Source: Gammaproteobacteria bacterium (GTDB lineage: Bacteria; Pseudomonadota; Gammaproteobacteria; Steroidobacterales; Steroidobacteraceae). From it: a DNA stretch of 40,065 bases. Every line of letters starts with the position of its first letter. The stretch's first letter is position 1. The translations under genes were made by a program, and so were the position numbers. This document shows, in pieces, positions 26,565-33,304 of this stretch. The stretch lies in contig JAQGOF010000201.1 of NCBI GenBank assembly GCA_028293745.1, forward strand, positions 1 to 40,065. The letters run 5' to 3'. Under the pieces are notes generated by a model. It made no database searches, was not told where the DNA came from, and saw only the letters and a program-made list of their open reading frames with translations.

Positions 26565-28172
26565 TTAGACAGAGAAGTAGAAGCAGGCCCCGCGATCTAC
26601 CGCGGCTTCTGCCCAGACTTCCCCAGCGTGCCGATGCACGATGCGCTGCACCGTCGCAAGCCCGATTCCGGTGCCGGGGAATTGCGATTCCGGGTGTAAC
26701 CGGCGGAAGGGGCTGAACAGGTTGGCTGCGTGGCGCGGATCAAAGCCCGCCCCATTGTCGCGCAGGAAGAAGGCCCTTCGCCCCGAGCGGCCCATGCGCG
26801 AGCCCAGCTCGATCCGCGGATTGGGCGTCTTGGAGGTGAATTTCCAGGCATTGGAGAACAAGTTCTCCAGCGCGATCCGCAGCAGCGCGGCATCGCCTTC
26901 GACCGTAAGGTTGTCCGCAACGACCACGGAGGCCGTGCGTTCCGGCGCGCTCTGTCTGAGTCCTTGCACGATTTCGTTCGCCATGCGCGAAAGATCGACG
27001 GTCACCTGGTGCATTGGCGCGCGGACTACCTTGGACAACTCCAGCAGGTCGTTGATGAGCCGGTGCATGCGGCGCGCGCCGCCGCAGATCCGCTCGAGGT
27101 GGCTGCGCCCGATCTCATCGAGTCTGTCGCCGTTGCTCTCCAACAGGACCTGCGTGAACCCGTCGATCGTGATGAGCGGCGAGCGCAGGTCGCGCGCGAC
27201 TGAGTATGAGAAGGCCTCGAGCTCTGCGTTCAACACCTCGAGTTGGGCCGAACGGCGATGCAACTCGCTCGTGCGTTCCGTCACGCGTTGCTCGAGGCTG
27301 GAAAGCAATTCGACCGATTCCATGGCAACAGAGGTGCTGTCGGCGAGCGCCTGCAGCAGCTCGACCTCTTGGCTCGTGGCCCTGTGTGGCCGCGCCCAAT
27401 AGACGCCGATCGCACCAACCGGTGCGAGCGTGCGGATGGGCATCACGACGAGGCCTTTTACGAACGTCGGCCGATAGACCTCATGCGGAATGCGGGCATC
27501 CTGGTAGATATCCTTGATCACTGCGGGCTGACGATTCAACATCGCCCAGCCGCCGACACAGGAGCTCAGCGGGAAGCGCCGGCCTTTCCAGAGCGGCCCG
27601 AGCGCGTCTTCTTCGGCGTAGAAGCAGTTGTCGCCATCGCGAAGGATGAATGACGCACCGTCGGCCCCAACCAGGTTGCGGGCGCAGTGGCGGACGATGT
27701 CCATGATCGCTGGCAGGGTGCGTGCGAGCGCCAGGCGTTGTACCACTGAAACCAGCTGCTGCAATCCCCAGACATACGAGGCAGTTTCGAGCTGCTCCTG
27801 CTGCGATGCTGCCGTGCCGTGCAGGGCATTGCGGATGACGGGGGCGAGCTGCTCGAGGTCGGACTTCGCAACAGCGCCGGCAGGTTGGGTCACGGCCGGG
27901 GTGTTGTCGCGTTGCGGAAATCCTGACACGACGATGAACGGAACGGCGGGGCAATGATCGTGCGCTGCAGCCATGGCGGCCCGCCCGTCGTAACCCGGCA
28001 CACCGCTGTCCGAGAGGATCACGTCGAATTCCGGCCGTTGCAGCGCCGCAAGAAACGCGTCGCCGCTATTGACCGGCAGGATGTCGCAGTTGAGTCCGCC
28101 CCGTGCGAGTGACAGCCGCACCATCTCGGCGTCGGTGAGATTGTCTTCCAGATGCAGTATCCGCAGCTTCAT
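26565..28172 (-). CDS. receiver-GAF-histidine kinase-like protein lacking the phospho-acceptor histidine
   Basis: A 535-residue soluble signalling protein. Residues 1-120 form a receiver domain with E9/D10, phospho-acceptor D55 ([10 protein letters not shown]), S83 and K103. Residues about 140-300 look like a GAF domain ([19 protein letters not shown]). A coiled linker leads to a dimerisation segment that reads [13 protein letters not shown] where related kinases have SHDLRAPL: R327 (codon CGC at 27192-27194) stands in place of the conserved histidine. The ATP-binding domain is intact by eye: N box [11 protein letters not shown] (N437, N441), G1 DNGAGF at 472-477, G2 GTGIGL at 500-505. It may be a non-phosphorylating or allosteric member of the phytochrome-like kinase group. 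No partner regulator is adjacent. Confidence 0.88.
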   Translation of the reverse strand: MKLRILHLEDNLTDAEMVRLSLARGGLNCDILPVNSGDAFLAALQRPEFDVILSDSGVPGYDGRAAMAAAHDHCPAVPFIVVSGFPQRDNTPAVTQPAGAVAKSDLEQLAPVIRNALHGTAASQQEQLETASYVWGLQQLVSVVQRLALARTLPAIMDIVRHCARNLVGADGASFILRDGDNCFYAEEDALGPLWKGRRFPLSSCVGGWAMLNRQPAVIKDIYQDARIPHEVYRPTFVKGLVVMPIRTLAPVGAIGVYWARPHRATSQEVELLQALADSTSVAMESVELLSSLEQRVTERTSELHRRSAQLEVLNAELEAFSYSVARDLRSPLITIDGFTQVLLESNGDRLDEIGRSHLERICGGARRMHRLINDLLELSKVVRAPMHQVTVDLSRMANEIVQGLRQSAPERTASVVVADNLTVEGDAALLRIALENLFSNAWKFTSKTPNPRIELGSRMGRSGRRAFFLRDNGAGFDPRHAANLFSPFRRLHPESQFPGTGIGLATVQRIVHRHAGEVWAEAAVDRGACFYFSV

Positions 28173-28310
28173 GTTCGAGTCCCTGTCGCAACCAACGCAC
28201 AGGATTATGGATACTGGACGGTCAGCCCGCCGTCAAACTTGCAACATTCGATGTGAGACGCGCTACACAAGTGCAACTGCACAACACCGTGCCGCGGCGC
28301 GACGTGCGGG

Positions 28311-28332
28311 TTCCGCGCGCCGGGGCGCGGAA
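28311..28332. terminator. hairpin after the yqhA remnant
   Basis: Perfect 8-bp inverted repeat TTCCGCGC / GCGCGGAA (28311-28318 and 28325-28332) with a 6-nt loop, about 10 nt past the yqhA stop on the minus strand. No strong T-tract on either side, so its termination strength is uncertain. The remaining intergenic DNA to 28172 shows nothing else recognisable. Confidence 0.45.
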
Positions 28333-28341
28333 ATTTCTGAC

Positions 28342-28849
28342 TCAGGAGTCGCGGTGGGAGGCGAAAGCGATCCGGTCGAGAACACCGAGCAGGACTGCCG
28401 ACACGACGAAGGTCAGATGTAATACGACATACCAGAGGATCTTGTCGTTCGGTGTGGCGTCAGCGTTCATGAAGATGCGCAGCAGGTGTATCGAGGAGAT
28501 CGCGACGATGGAGGCGGCGACCTTGAGTTTCAAAGTGCCGGAGTCGAGTTTACCGAGCCAGGCCGGTGACTCCTGTGCAGCGTCCGCATCGAGCTTGGAT
28601 ACGAAGTTCTCGTACCCCGACAACATCACCATGACGATGAGGCTGCCGACCAGCACGATGTCGATGAGTGACAGGACGCTCAGCACGAGGTCCGACTCGG
28701 CCAGGGCTGAGAATGCCGGCCAGTGAGTGCAGCACTTCCTGGAAGAATTTCACGCCCAGCGCCAGCAGCCCGAGCGCAAGTCCGAGGTACATCGGGGCGA
28801 GCAGCCAACGGCAGGCGAACAGCAGCTTTTCTATGTTTCGTTCGAGCAT
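28342..28849 (-). pseudogene. yqhA: UPF0114 (YqhA-like) membrane protein gene with a single-base frameshift
   Basis: Two overlapping minus-strand frames together give a complete YqhA-family protein. The first starts at ATG 28849 (MLERNIEKLLFACRWLLAP, up to HSLAGILS); the second continues with [21 protein letters not shown] and the conserved [11 protein letters not shown] and [18 protein letters not shown] segments to the stop at 28342. The frame changes at the GGG run 28704-28706 (CCC on the coding strand): removing one C restores a full frame of about 168 residues. The rest of the sequence is well preserved, so this is either a recent mutation, phase variation or a sequencing error. A TAGAAT hexamer sits 6 nt before the start codon. 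Confidence 0.88.
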
Positions 28850-28855
28850 CGGGCG

Positions 28856-28861
28856 ATTCTA
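28856..28861 (-). promoter_or_regulatory. -10-like box directly before yqhA
   Basis: TAGAAT on the minus strand ends 6 nt upstream of the yqhA ATG, and there is no Shine-Dalgarno sequence. It is the same arrangement as at tsaC. Confidence 0.4.
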
Positions 28862-28947
28862 CCGCAGCGGCAGCAGGCGAGACTCGCCCCTCTGTCTGTG
28901 GCGGTAGTACAGTAGCTGCAAGCCAAGCAACCAGCGGGTGCCGCGCG

Positions 28948-29787
28948 ATGTGGAATACGGAATCAGACGCTGACGAGTCGTTCAGGAAAAAGGTGATCTG
29001 GGGATCGGCCGCCGTGGTGGTACTCGGTCTGCTGGGATCTGTCTACTATTACAAGTACCGCGGGGCCGTGCCGGCGCCGCCGGCAAAGATCGAACCCCCG
29101 CCGGCGGCGGCACCGGCGCCGCAGGCTGCTACCGAGCCCGCCATCCGCAACCCGGTCCCGATACCGGCGGACACCAAGCCGTTGCCACCGCTCCAGGACA
29201 GCGATCCTGATGTGCGTGAGTCGCTCGTGGGTGTGTTCGGCGGCAGGTCGATTTCACAGTTCCTGGTTCCGGAAAACCTCGTTCGCCACATTGTTGTGAC
29301 GGTCGACAATCTGCCCCGCAAGAAGGTGGCGACCGAGCTGCGCCCCGTAAAGCCAACCCCTGGGGCGACTGTGACGGCCACACAGGGAGATATTACGACG
29401 CTGGGCTCCGCCAACTTCGAGCGCTACGCGCCGCTGATCAAAGTCGTGCGGAGCACGGACACGGCCGTCCTTACGAACGTTTATTTCAAGCTGTATCCCT
29501 TGTTCCAGCAGTCGTACGAGGATCTGGGCTATCCCGGTCAATACTTCAACGATCGCCTGGTCGAGGTGATCGATGACATGCTTCGCGCTCCGGACGTGCA
29601 GGGCCCCATCGAGCTGACACAGCCGAAGGTCTTCTACGAATATGCAGACCCCAAGCTCGAGTCGCTGTCGGCCGGACAGAAGCTGTTGTTGCGCATGGGA
29701 CCGGCAAACGAGGCCATCATGAAGGCCAAGCTGCGCGAGCTGCGCAAGGCGATCGTGAACCGTCCGGACGAACCGGTGACTCACTAG
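28948..29787 (+). CDS. DUF3014-family membrane-anchored protein
   Basis: A 279-residue protein starting at ATG 28948. One membrane helix near residues 17-35 (VIWGSAAVVVLGLLGSVYYY) anchors it, followed by a Pro/Ala-rich stretch (about 40-85) and a conserved C-terminal domain (LPPLQDSDPDVRESL, then NLPRKKVATELRPVKPTPG and FYEYADPKLESLSAGQKLLLRMG) that I recognise as DUF3014. It should face the periplasm. Divergent from the yqhA remnant. Function unknown. Confidence 0.82.
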   Translation: MWNTESDADESFRKKVIWGSAAVVVLGLLGSVYYYKYRGAVPAPPAKIEPPPAAAPAPQAATEPAIRNPVPIPADTKPLPPLQDSDPDVRESLVGVFGGRSISQFLVPENLVRHIVVTVDNLPRKKVATELRPVKPTPGATVTATQGDITTLGSANFERYAPLIKVVRSTDTAVLTNVYFKLYPLFQQSYEDLGYPGQYFNDRLVEVIDDMLRAPDVQGPIELTQPKVFYEYADPKLESLSAGQKLLLRMGPANEAIMKAKLRELRKAIVNRPDEPVTH

Positions 29788-29832
29788 GCTGATTCTGACC
29801 CGCGCAGCGCATAAGCATAAGAAGGAGGCAGA

Positions 29833-30435
29833 ATGAGCGAAGACTTCGTCACCGAGCCGAGTTTGCAACGGCCACTCGAGTACCTGCGCTCGGTGCTCAT
29901 TCCGACGGAGACACTCGAGGCCTGGGCGGTCCAGCACCGGCTGTTCGCGCTCTCGCATCGGCGCGTCCTGGTTGCGGCGACGAGCGGCCGCCTGATCATG
30001 ATTACCCGGCACCTGATCAGCGGTTTCGATGTCTCGGATATCCGCTGGCAGGATCTCGAGGAAGTTACGTTGCGTGTGGGAATATTCGCCGCCGATCTTG
30101 CGATCCGCGCCGGCAAGGCCTCGGACCTTGCGTCCCAGGGAGTCACGGGATCGCGGCGCCTGGATTTCGCCGGCCTGCGCAAGGATCAGGCGCAGGCCGT
30201 GTATCGGATCTGCCAGGCAGAGGATCAGGCCTGGCGCGAGAAGCGGCGAGTTCGCGAGTTGGAGGAGCTCCGTGCGCGCTCTGGCGGCATACAGGTGAGC
30301 TCCGCTCCAACGCAGACCTCAATGGCGGGATCCGATGCGTTACGGCGGCTGCAGGAAGCGAAGCAGATGCTGGATGCCAGATTGATCACCGATGCCGAAT
30401 ACGAGGCCATCAAGGCGAAGATTGTCTCTTCGTGA
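29833..30435 (+). CDS. PH-like and SHOCT domain protein
   Basis: A 200-residue soluble protein with two recognisable parts. Residues about 20-125 look like a bacterial pleckstrin-homology-like domain (HRRVLVAATSGRLIMITRH, then DIRWQDLEEVTLRVG). The C-terminal 35 residues are a SHOCT motif (LRRLQEAKQMLDARLITDAEYEAIKAKIV), a short helical module found at the ends of many bacterial proteins. A strong AAGGAGG precedes the ATG. The next gene begins inside its 3' end in another frame. No established function. Confidence 0.83.
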   Translation: MSEDFVTEPSLQRPLEYLRSVLIPTETLEAWAVQHRLFALSHRRVLVAATSGRLIMITRHLISGFDVSDIRWQDLEEVTLRVGIFAADLAIRAGKASDLASQGVTGSRRLDFAGLRKDQAQAVYRICQAEDQAWREKRRVRELEELRARSGGIQVSSAPTQTSMAGSDALRRLQEAKQMLDARLITDAEYEAIKAKIVSS

Positions 30436-31090
30436 CATTGGCAGCCGTTGGCTGCTGCCATTCATGACCCTGCTGGCCCTCACCGGCTGCCATGAGGCGG
30501 ACCCTGACCGCCCGCAGTGGGTCATCCGCTCCCAACTGGTGTTTCTGTCGGAAGACTTCGGCAGTCCGCGGGAACCCCTGCCGGCCGGGCGGTTTCGCCT
30601 GCTGTTTCCCTACATTGCAGGCGATATTTACGGGTCACCCACGACCGGTGACTTTTTCAACTCACCGCTCGATGCGGACTATCGCTTCGAGATCAACCTG
30701 AATCGCCATCACGAGTTATTGTTGGCGTCGCTCGAGCCGACCGAGTTCAGTTTGTCCTACCTGCACATTGAACCTGCTGAGGCGCGTGTGGCACGCCTGG
30801 CGCCGATGATCCTCGAGGCGGATGGCATCGAGCAGGTGGGCCGTGCCGACTGGTTTGACCCCGATTCGGGTCGAGCGCTGCTGCTGTTGTATCTGGACAG
30901 GCCCGCAACGATATCCGGGCGCGGAGTCGCTCGCGGCCGGCCGCTGCGCTATGCAATCCGGGCGGCCGCGCCGGGTTATGTCTGGGTTGGACAGCAGTCG
31001 AATGCGGACGAGAATGTTTACGCCGTAACACCCAAGCCGGCGCGACTGCTCCTCGCCGTCACGCCCCTGGACAAGAGCCCTGCCCGGTGA
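30392..31090 (+). CDS. putative lipoprotein
   Basis: The N-terminus has a basic region, a hydrophobic core and the lipobox LALTGC, so the protein is probably lipid-modified on that cysteine (near residue 33 if the ATG at 30392 is used). The remaining ~200 residues have no motif I recognise. The start is uncertain: ATG 30392 overlaps the PH/SHOCT gene by 44 nt and has no ribosome-binding site; a TTG at 30422 is preceded by AAGGCGAAG and would give a better signal peptide length; ATG 30464 would be too short. The overlap suggests co-expression with the PH/SHOCT gene. Confidence 0.72.
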   Translation: MPNTRPSRRRLSLRDIGSRWLLPFMTLLALTGCHEADPDRPQWVIRSQLVFLSEDFGSPREPLPAGRFRLLFPYIAGDIYGSPTTGDFFNSPLDADYRFEINLNRHHELLLASLEPTEFSLSYLHIEPAEARVARLAPMILEADGIEQVGRADWFDPDSGRALLLLYLDRPATISGRGVARGRPLRYAIRAAAPGYVWVGQQSNADENVYAVTPKPARLLLAVTPLDKSPAR

Positions 31091-31176
31091 AGAAGCACAG
31101 GGAAGTCGAACTTCGCCGACCAGTGCAGTAGTGTTGATCCGGGCGAGCGCTGCCCAGTAAAAGGAGGCCACTGGGA

Positions 31177-31278
31177 ATGACGAGTCTGGTTGGACGTACA
31201 GCGGCTGGGAAACGCCCGACTTTCGCGCTGCGATTGGGCAAAATCCCTAGGGACCTTGGTCTTCGCAGGGTAGAGTAG
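31177..31278 (+). CDS. possible 33-residue small protein
   Basis: In the 195-nt gap after the lipoprotein gene, an ATG at 31177 opens a 33-codon frame (MTSLVGRTAAGKRPTFALRL...) ending with TAG at 31276. The only positive evidence is an excellent AAGGAGG at 31161-31167 with 9 nt spacing. The peptide is basic with no domain. The rest of the gap holds nothing recognisable. Could easily be chance. Confidence 0.22.
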   Translation: MTSLVGRTAAGKRPTFALRLGKIPRDLGLRRVE

Positions 31279-31285
31279 CCCGCGA

Positions 31286-31756
31286 ATGCTCCAGCAGGTC
31301 ACGCAATACCATCTGACGACGCGCTGGACGTTAGAAGCGCCTGTCGGAGCTGTTTGGACGGAGTTGAGCCGGCCTGAGGGGTGGCCCACCTGGTGGAAGG
31401 GCATGCTCTCTGTCCGCCTGTTGGAACAGGGCGATGGCAGTGGCACGGGCGCTTACCGGCGAATCACCTGGCGTAGGGTGCTTTCCTCGCGGATCACGTT
31501 CAACCTGCGCACCGTGAAAGTCCAGCCGCGGGCGTTGATCGAATCCGTAGCGGACGGTCAGCTGACCGGAGTGGGGCGGTGGCAGCTCACGCGGGCGGGT
31601 GCGGGTACTGAAGTCCAGCACGATTGGATCGTCAATGTGACCTTGCCTGGCATTCCTATTGTCGCGGGCATTGCCGGATTGCTCTTCAAATGGAACCACC
31701 GCTCCCTGATGAAGGCAGGGCGGCGGGGCCTGGAGAGCCGGGTTGGCGTGCGCTAG
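31286..31756 (+). CDS. SRPBCC-superfamily (polyketide cyclase-like) protein
   Basis: A 156-residue protein of the START/Bet v1-like fold: TTRWTLEAPVGAVWTELSRPEGWPTWW at the N-terminus and the C-terminal long-helix segment are typical of SRPBCC proteins, which bind hydrophobic ligands in a central cavity. Ligand unknown. There is no clear Shine-Dalgarno; TAGAGT at 31271-31276 lies 9 nt before the ATG and could be a -10 box for a nearly leaderless message. Confidence 0.82.
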   Translation: MLQQVTQYHLTTRWTLEAPVGAVWTELSRPEGWPTWWKGMLSVRLLEQGDGSGTGAYRRITWRRVLSSRITFNLRTVKVQPRALIESVADGQLTGVGRWQLTRAGAGTEVQHDWIVNVTLPGIPIVAGIAGLLFKWNHRSLMKAGRRGLESRVGVR

Positions 31757-31837
31757 GGCCAGGGGTACCGAAAACTCGATGCATACCCACAAGTAATCCA
31801 CAGACAATCCACAGCCGAGCGGGATTATGCTCGCCCC

Positions 31838-32098
31838 ATGGCACTCAGACTTCGCAGACGACCCAAGACACAGCCTCCGCTCGCCGTCCTGGGCACTTAC
31901 ACCTTCCCCACTCGTACCGTCCAGATCGTCCTGATGGAGGACGATCGGGTCCAGTGGATCTGCGACTGCGAGAAATTCCGTCGGTGGAGCACTCACAAAG
32001 ATCCGCCCTGGTGCAAGCACATCGCCAAGGCTGCTGCACGCCGCTCGATCGAGCGACTGACCCGCCGGGTCGCCGTGTCGAGAAATCTGGAGCACTGA
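31838..32098 (+). CDS. small SWIM-type zinc-finger protein
   Basis: An 86-residue protein consisting almost entirely of one SWIM-like module: ICDCEKFRRWSTHKDPPWCKH gives C42-x-C44, then C59-x-H61, the CxCxnCxH zinc ligand pattern. SWIM domains are usually parts of larger proteins such as SNF2 helicases or MuDR transposases and contribute to DNA or protein binding. Here the flanks are short and basic (residues 4-10 and 65-80), which suggests nucleic-acid binding. No ribosome-binding site; TATGCT at 31826-31831 is 6 nt before the ATG. It precedes the BrkB-type gene by 60 nt. Confidence 0.7.
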   Translation: MALRLRRRPKTQPPLAVLGTYTFPTRTVQIVLMEDDRVQWICDCEKFRRWSTHKDPPWCKHIAKAAARRSIERLTRRVAVSRNLEH

Positions 32099-32158
32099 GC
32101 CTGCAGCGCCTGAGGCTCGACCGCCAGACGCTCGGGAGCCCTCTCGCAGGTATCTCGG

Positions 32159-33184
32159 TTGCTCCCATGTCTGGACGTGGTATCCAAGTCAGCCGCTACA
32201 CGTTTACCCGCTGAAGGGGCCCGGGGCGACCGCCTCGGGCAGGACCGTGGCCGGCAGGCGCAGCGGCCGGCTGAGCTTCCGGCTACGGGCTGGCGCGACA
32301 TCCTGCTGCGCGTCTGGGAGAAGATGGGAGAGGATCACACCTCGCTCGTCGCAGCGGGAATCGCACTCAACACGTTGCTCGCCGTCTTTCCGGCACTCGC
32401 CGTTGCAGTGTTGATTTACGGCATGTTCTCATCGCCGGCGGGGGTGGCGGCGGACATCAGGCCCTTCATTGGGATTCTGCCGCCGGATGCGGCGAAGCTG
32501 TTGCAGGCGCAGCTGCAGACTCTCATCGCTCCGCCGCATGTGAAGCTGGGCCTGGGTGCAGTCGTGAGCGCGGTGCTGGCATTCTGGAGCGCGCGCCAGG
32601 GCATCGTCGCCCTGATGGCCGCTACCAACATCGCCTACTACGAGCGCGAGCGTCGCGGCTTTCTGATGCAGATTGCCATCTCGCTCGGGTTCACCCTCGC
32701 GGCAGTGGTTGCATTTCTCGTGATGCTGGCTTTGGGTGTTGCCGTGCCCCTGGTACTGCAGATCCTGCCGCTCGGTCCCGCCGCGGCCACTGCGATTCTC
32801 GTGTTTCGCTGGGTCCTCCTGTGGCTGTTCGCGGCGGGCGCTCTGGCTGTCATCTATCGGTATGCGCCTGACCGGCACACTGCGAAGTGGCAGTGGGTGA
32901 CATGGGGCTCGGCGGCGGCCGCCACGCTCTGGTTGTCAGCGAGTGTGTTGTTTGAGTTGTATGTAAAGAACTTCAGCAGCTACGGGGCGCTTTACGGCGC
33001 TCTCGGCGCAGTCATCGTGTTGATCATGTGGTTCTACCTGGGCGGATTCGCAGTCGTGCTGGGCGCCGAGATCAACGCCGAGATGGAGCATCAGACAGCC
33101 ATGGATACTACCGAGGGGCCACCTAAGCCCATGGGGCAGCGCGGGGCGTATGTCGCGGATACTTTGGGCCGGACGCCGGAGTAA
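32159..33184 (+). CDS. YihY/BrkB-family inner-membrane protein
   Basis: An integral membrane protein of the YihY/BrkB (once mis-called ribonuclease BN) family. The family segment starts at about residue 50 (ILLRVWEKMGEDHTSLVAAGIALNTLLAVFPAL) and six hydrophobic helices follow, ending with the conserved YGALYGALGAVIVLIMWFYLGGFAVVLGAEINAE. A hydrophilic N-terminal extension of about 45 residues is present; its start is uncertain, with TTG 32159 the longest option and GTG 32177 an alternative. Length 341 residues with the longest start. Function of the family is unresolved. Confidence 0.88.
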   Translation: MLPCLDVVSKSAATRLPAEGARGDRLGQDRGRQAQRPAELPATGWRDILLRVWEKMGEDHTSLVAAGIALNTLLAVFPALAVAVLIYGMFSSPAGVAADIRPFIGILPPDAAKLLQAQLQTLIAPPHVKLGLGAVVSAVLAFWSARQGIVALMAATNIAYYERERRGFLMQIAISLGFTLAAVVAFLVMLALGVAVPLVLQILPLGPAAATAILVFRWVLLWLFAAGALAVIYRYAPDRHTAKWQWVTWGSAAAATLWLSASVLFELYVKNFSSYGALYGALGAVIVLIMWFYLGGFAVVLGAEINAEMEHQTAMDTTEGPPKPMGQRGAYVADTLGRTPE

Positions 33185-33208
33185 ACCCGACTCACCGGGC
33201 GTCAAACT

Positions 33209-33223
33209 CCGGCAGCATGCCGG
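33209..33223 (+). terminator. short hairpin after the BrkB-type gene
   Basis: CCGGCA (33209-33214) pairs with TGCCGG (33218-33223) over GCA. It lies 25 nt after the stop without a T-tract and overlaps the place where the -35 box of the next gene would be, so it may act on DNA or RNA level for either gene. Confidence 0.35.
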
Positions 33224-33232
33224 CCGATCGGC

Positions 33233-33238
33233 TATAAT
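33233..33238 (+). promoter_or_regulatory. consensus -10 box of the deaD promoter
   Basis: TATAAT is a perfect -10 hexamer 66 nt before the helicase start, giving a leader of about 60 nt. No good -35 was found at 16-18 bp spacing. A leader is common in csdA/deaD genes because of cold-shock and post-transcriptional control. Confidence 0.55.
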
Positions 33239-33304
33239 TGGCGGTTCAGCCTCTGCGGCCGACCGGCTTCCTTGCAGCAGGCCTGTGCCATCCCGAGGTG
33301 TTCT

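Noticed and set aside
29254..30012. Long minus-strand open frame of 252 codons opposite the DUF3014 and PH/SHOCT genes
   Set aside because: His/Arg/Gln-rich composition typical of the antisense of GC-rich genes, no domain, and covered by two well-supported genes.
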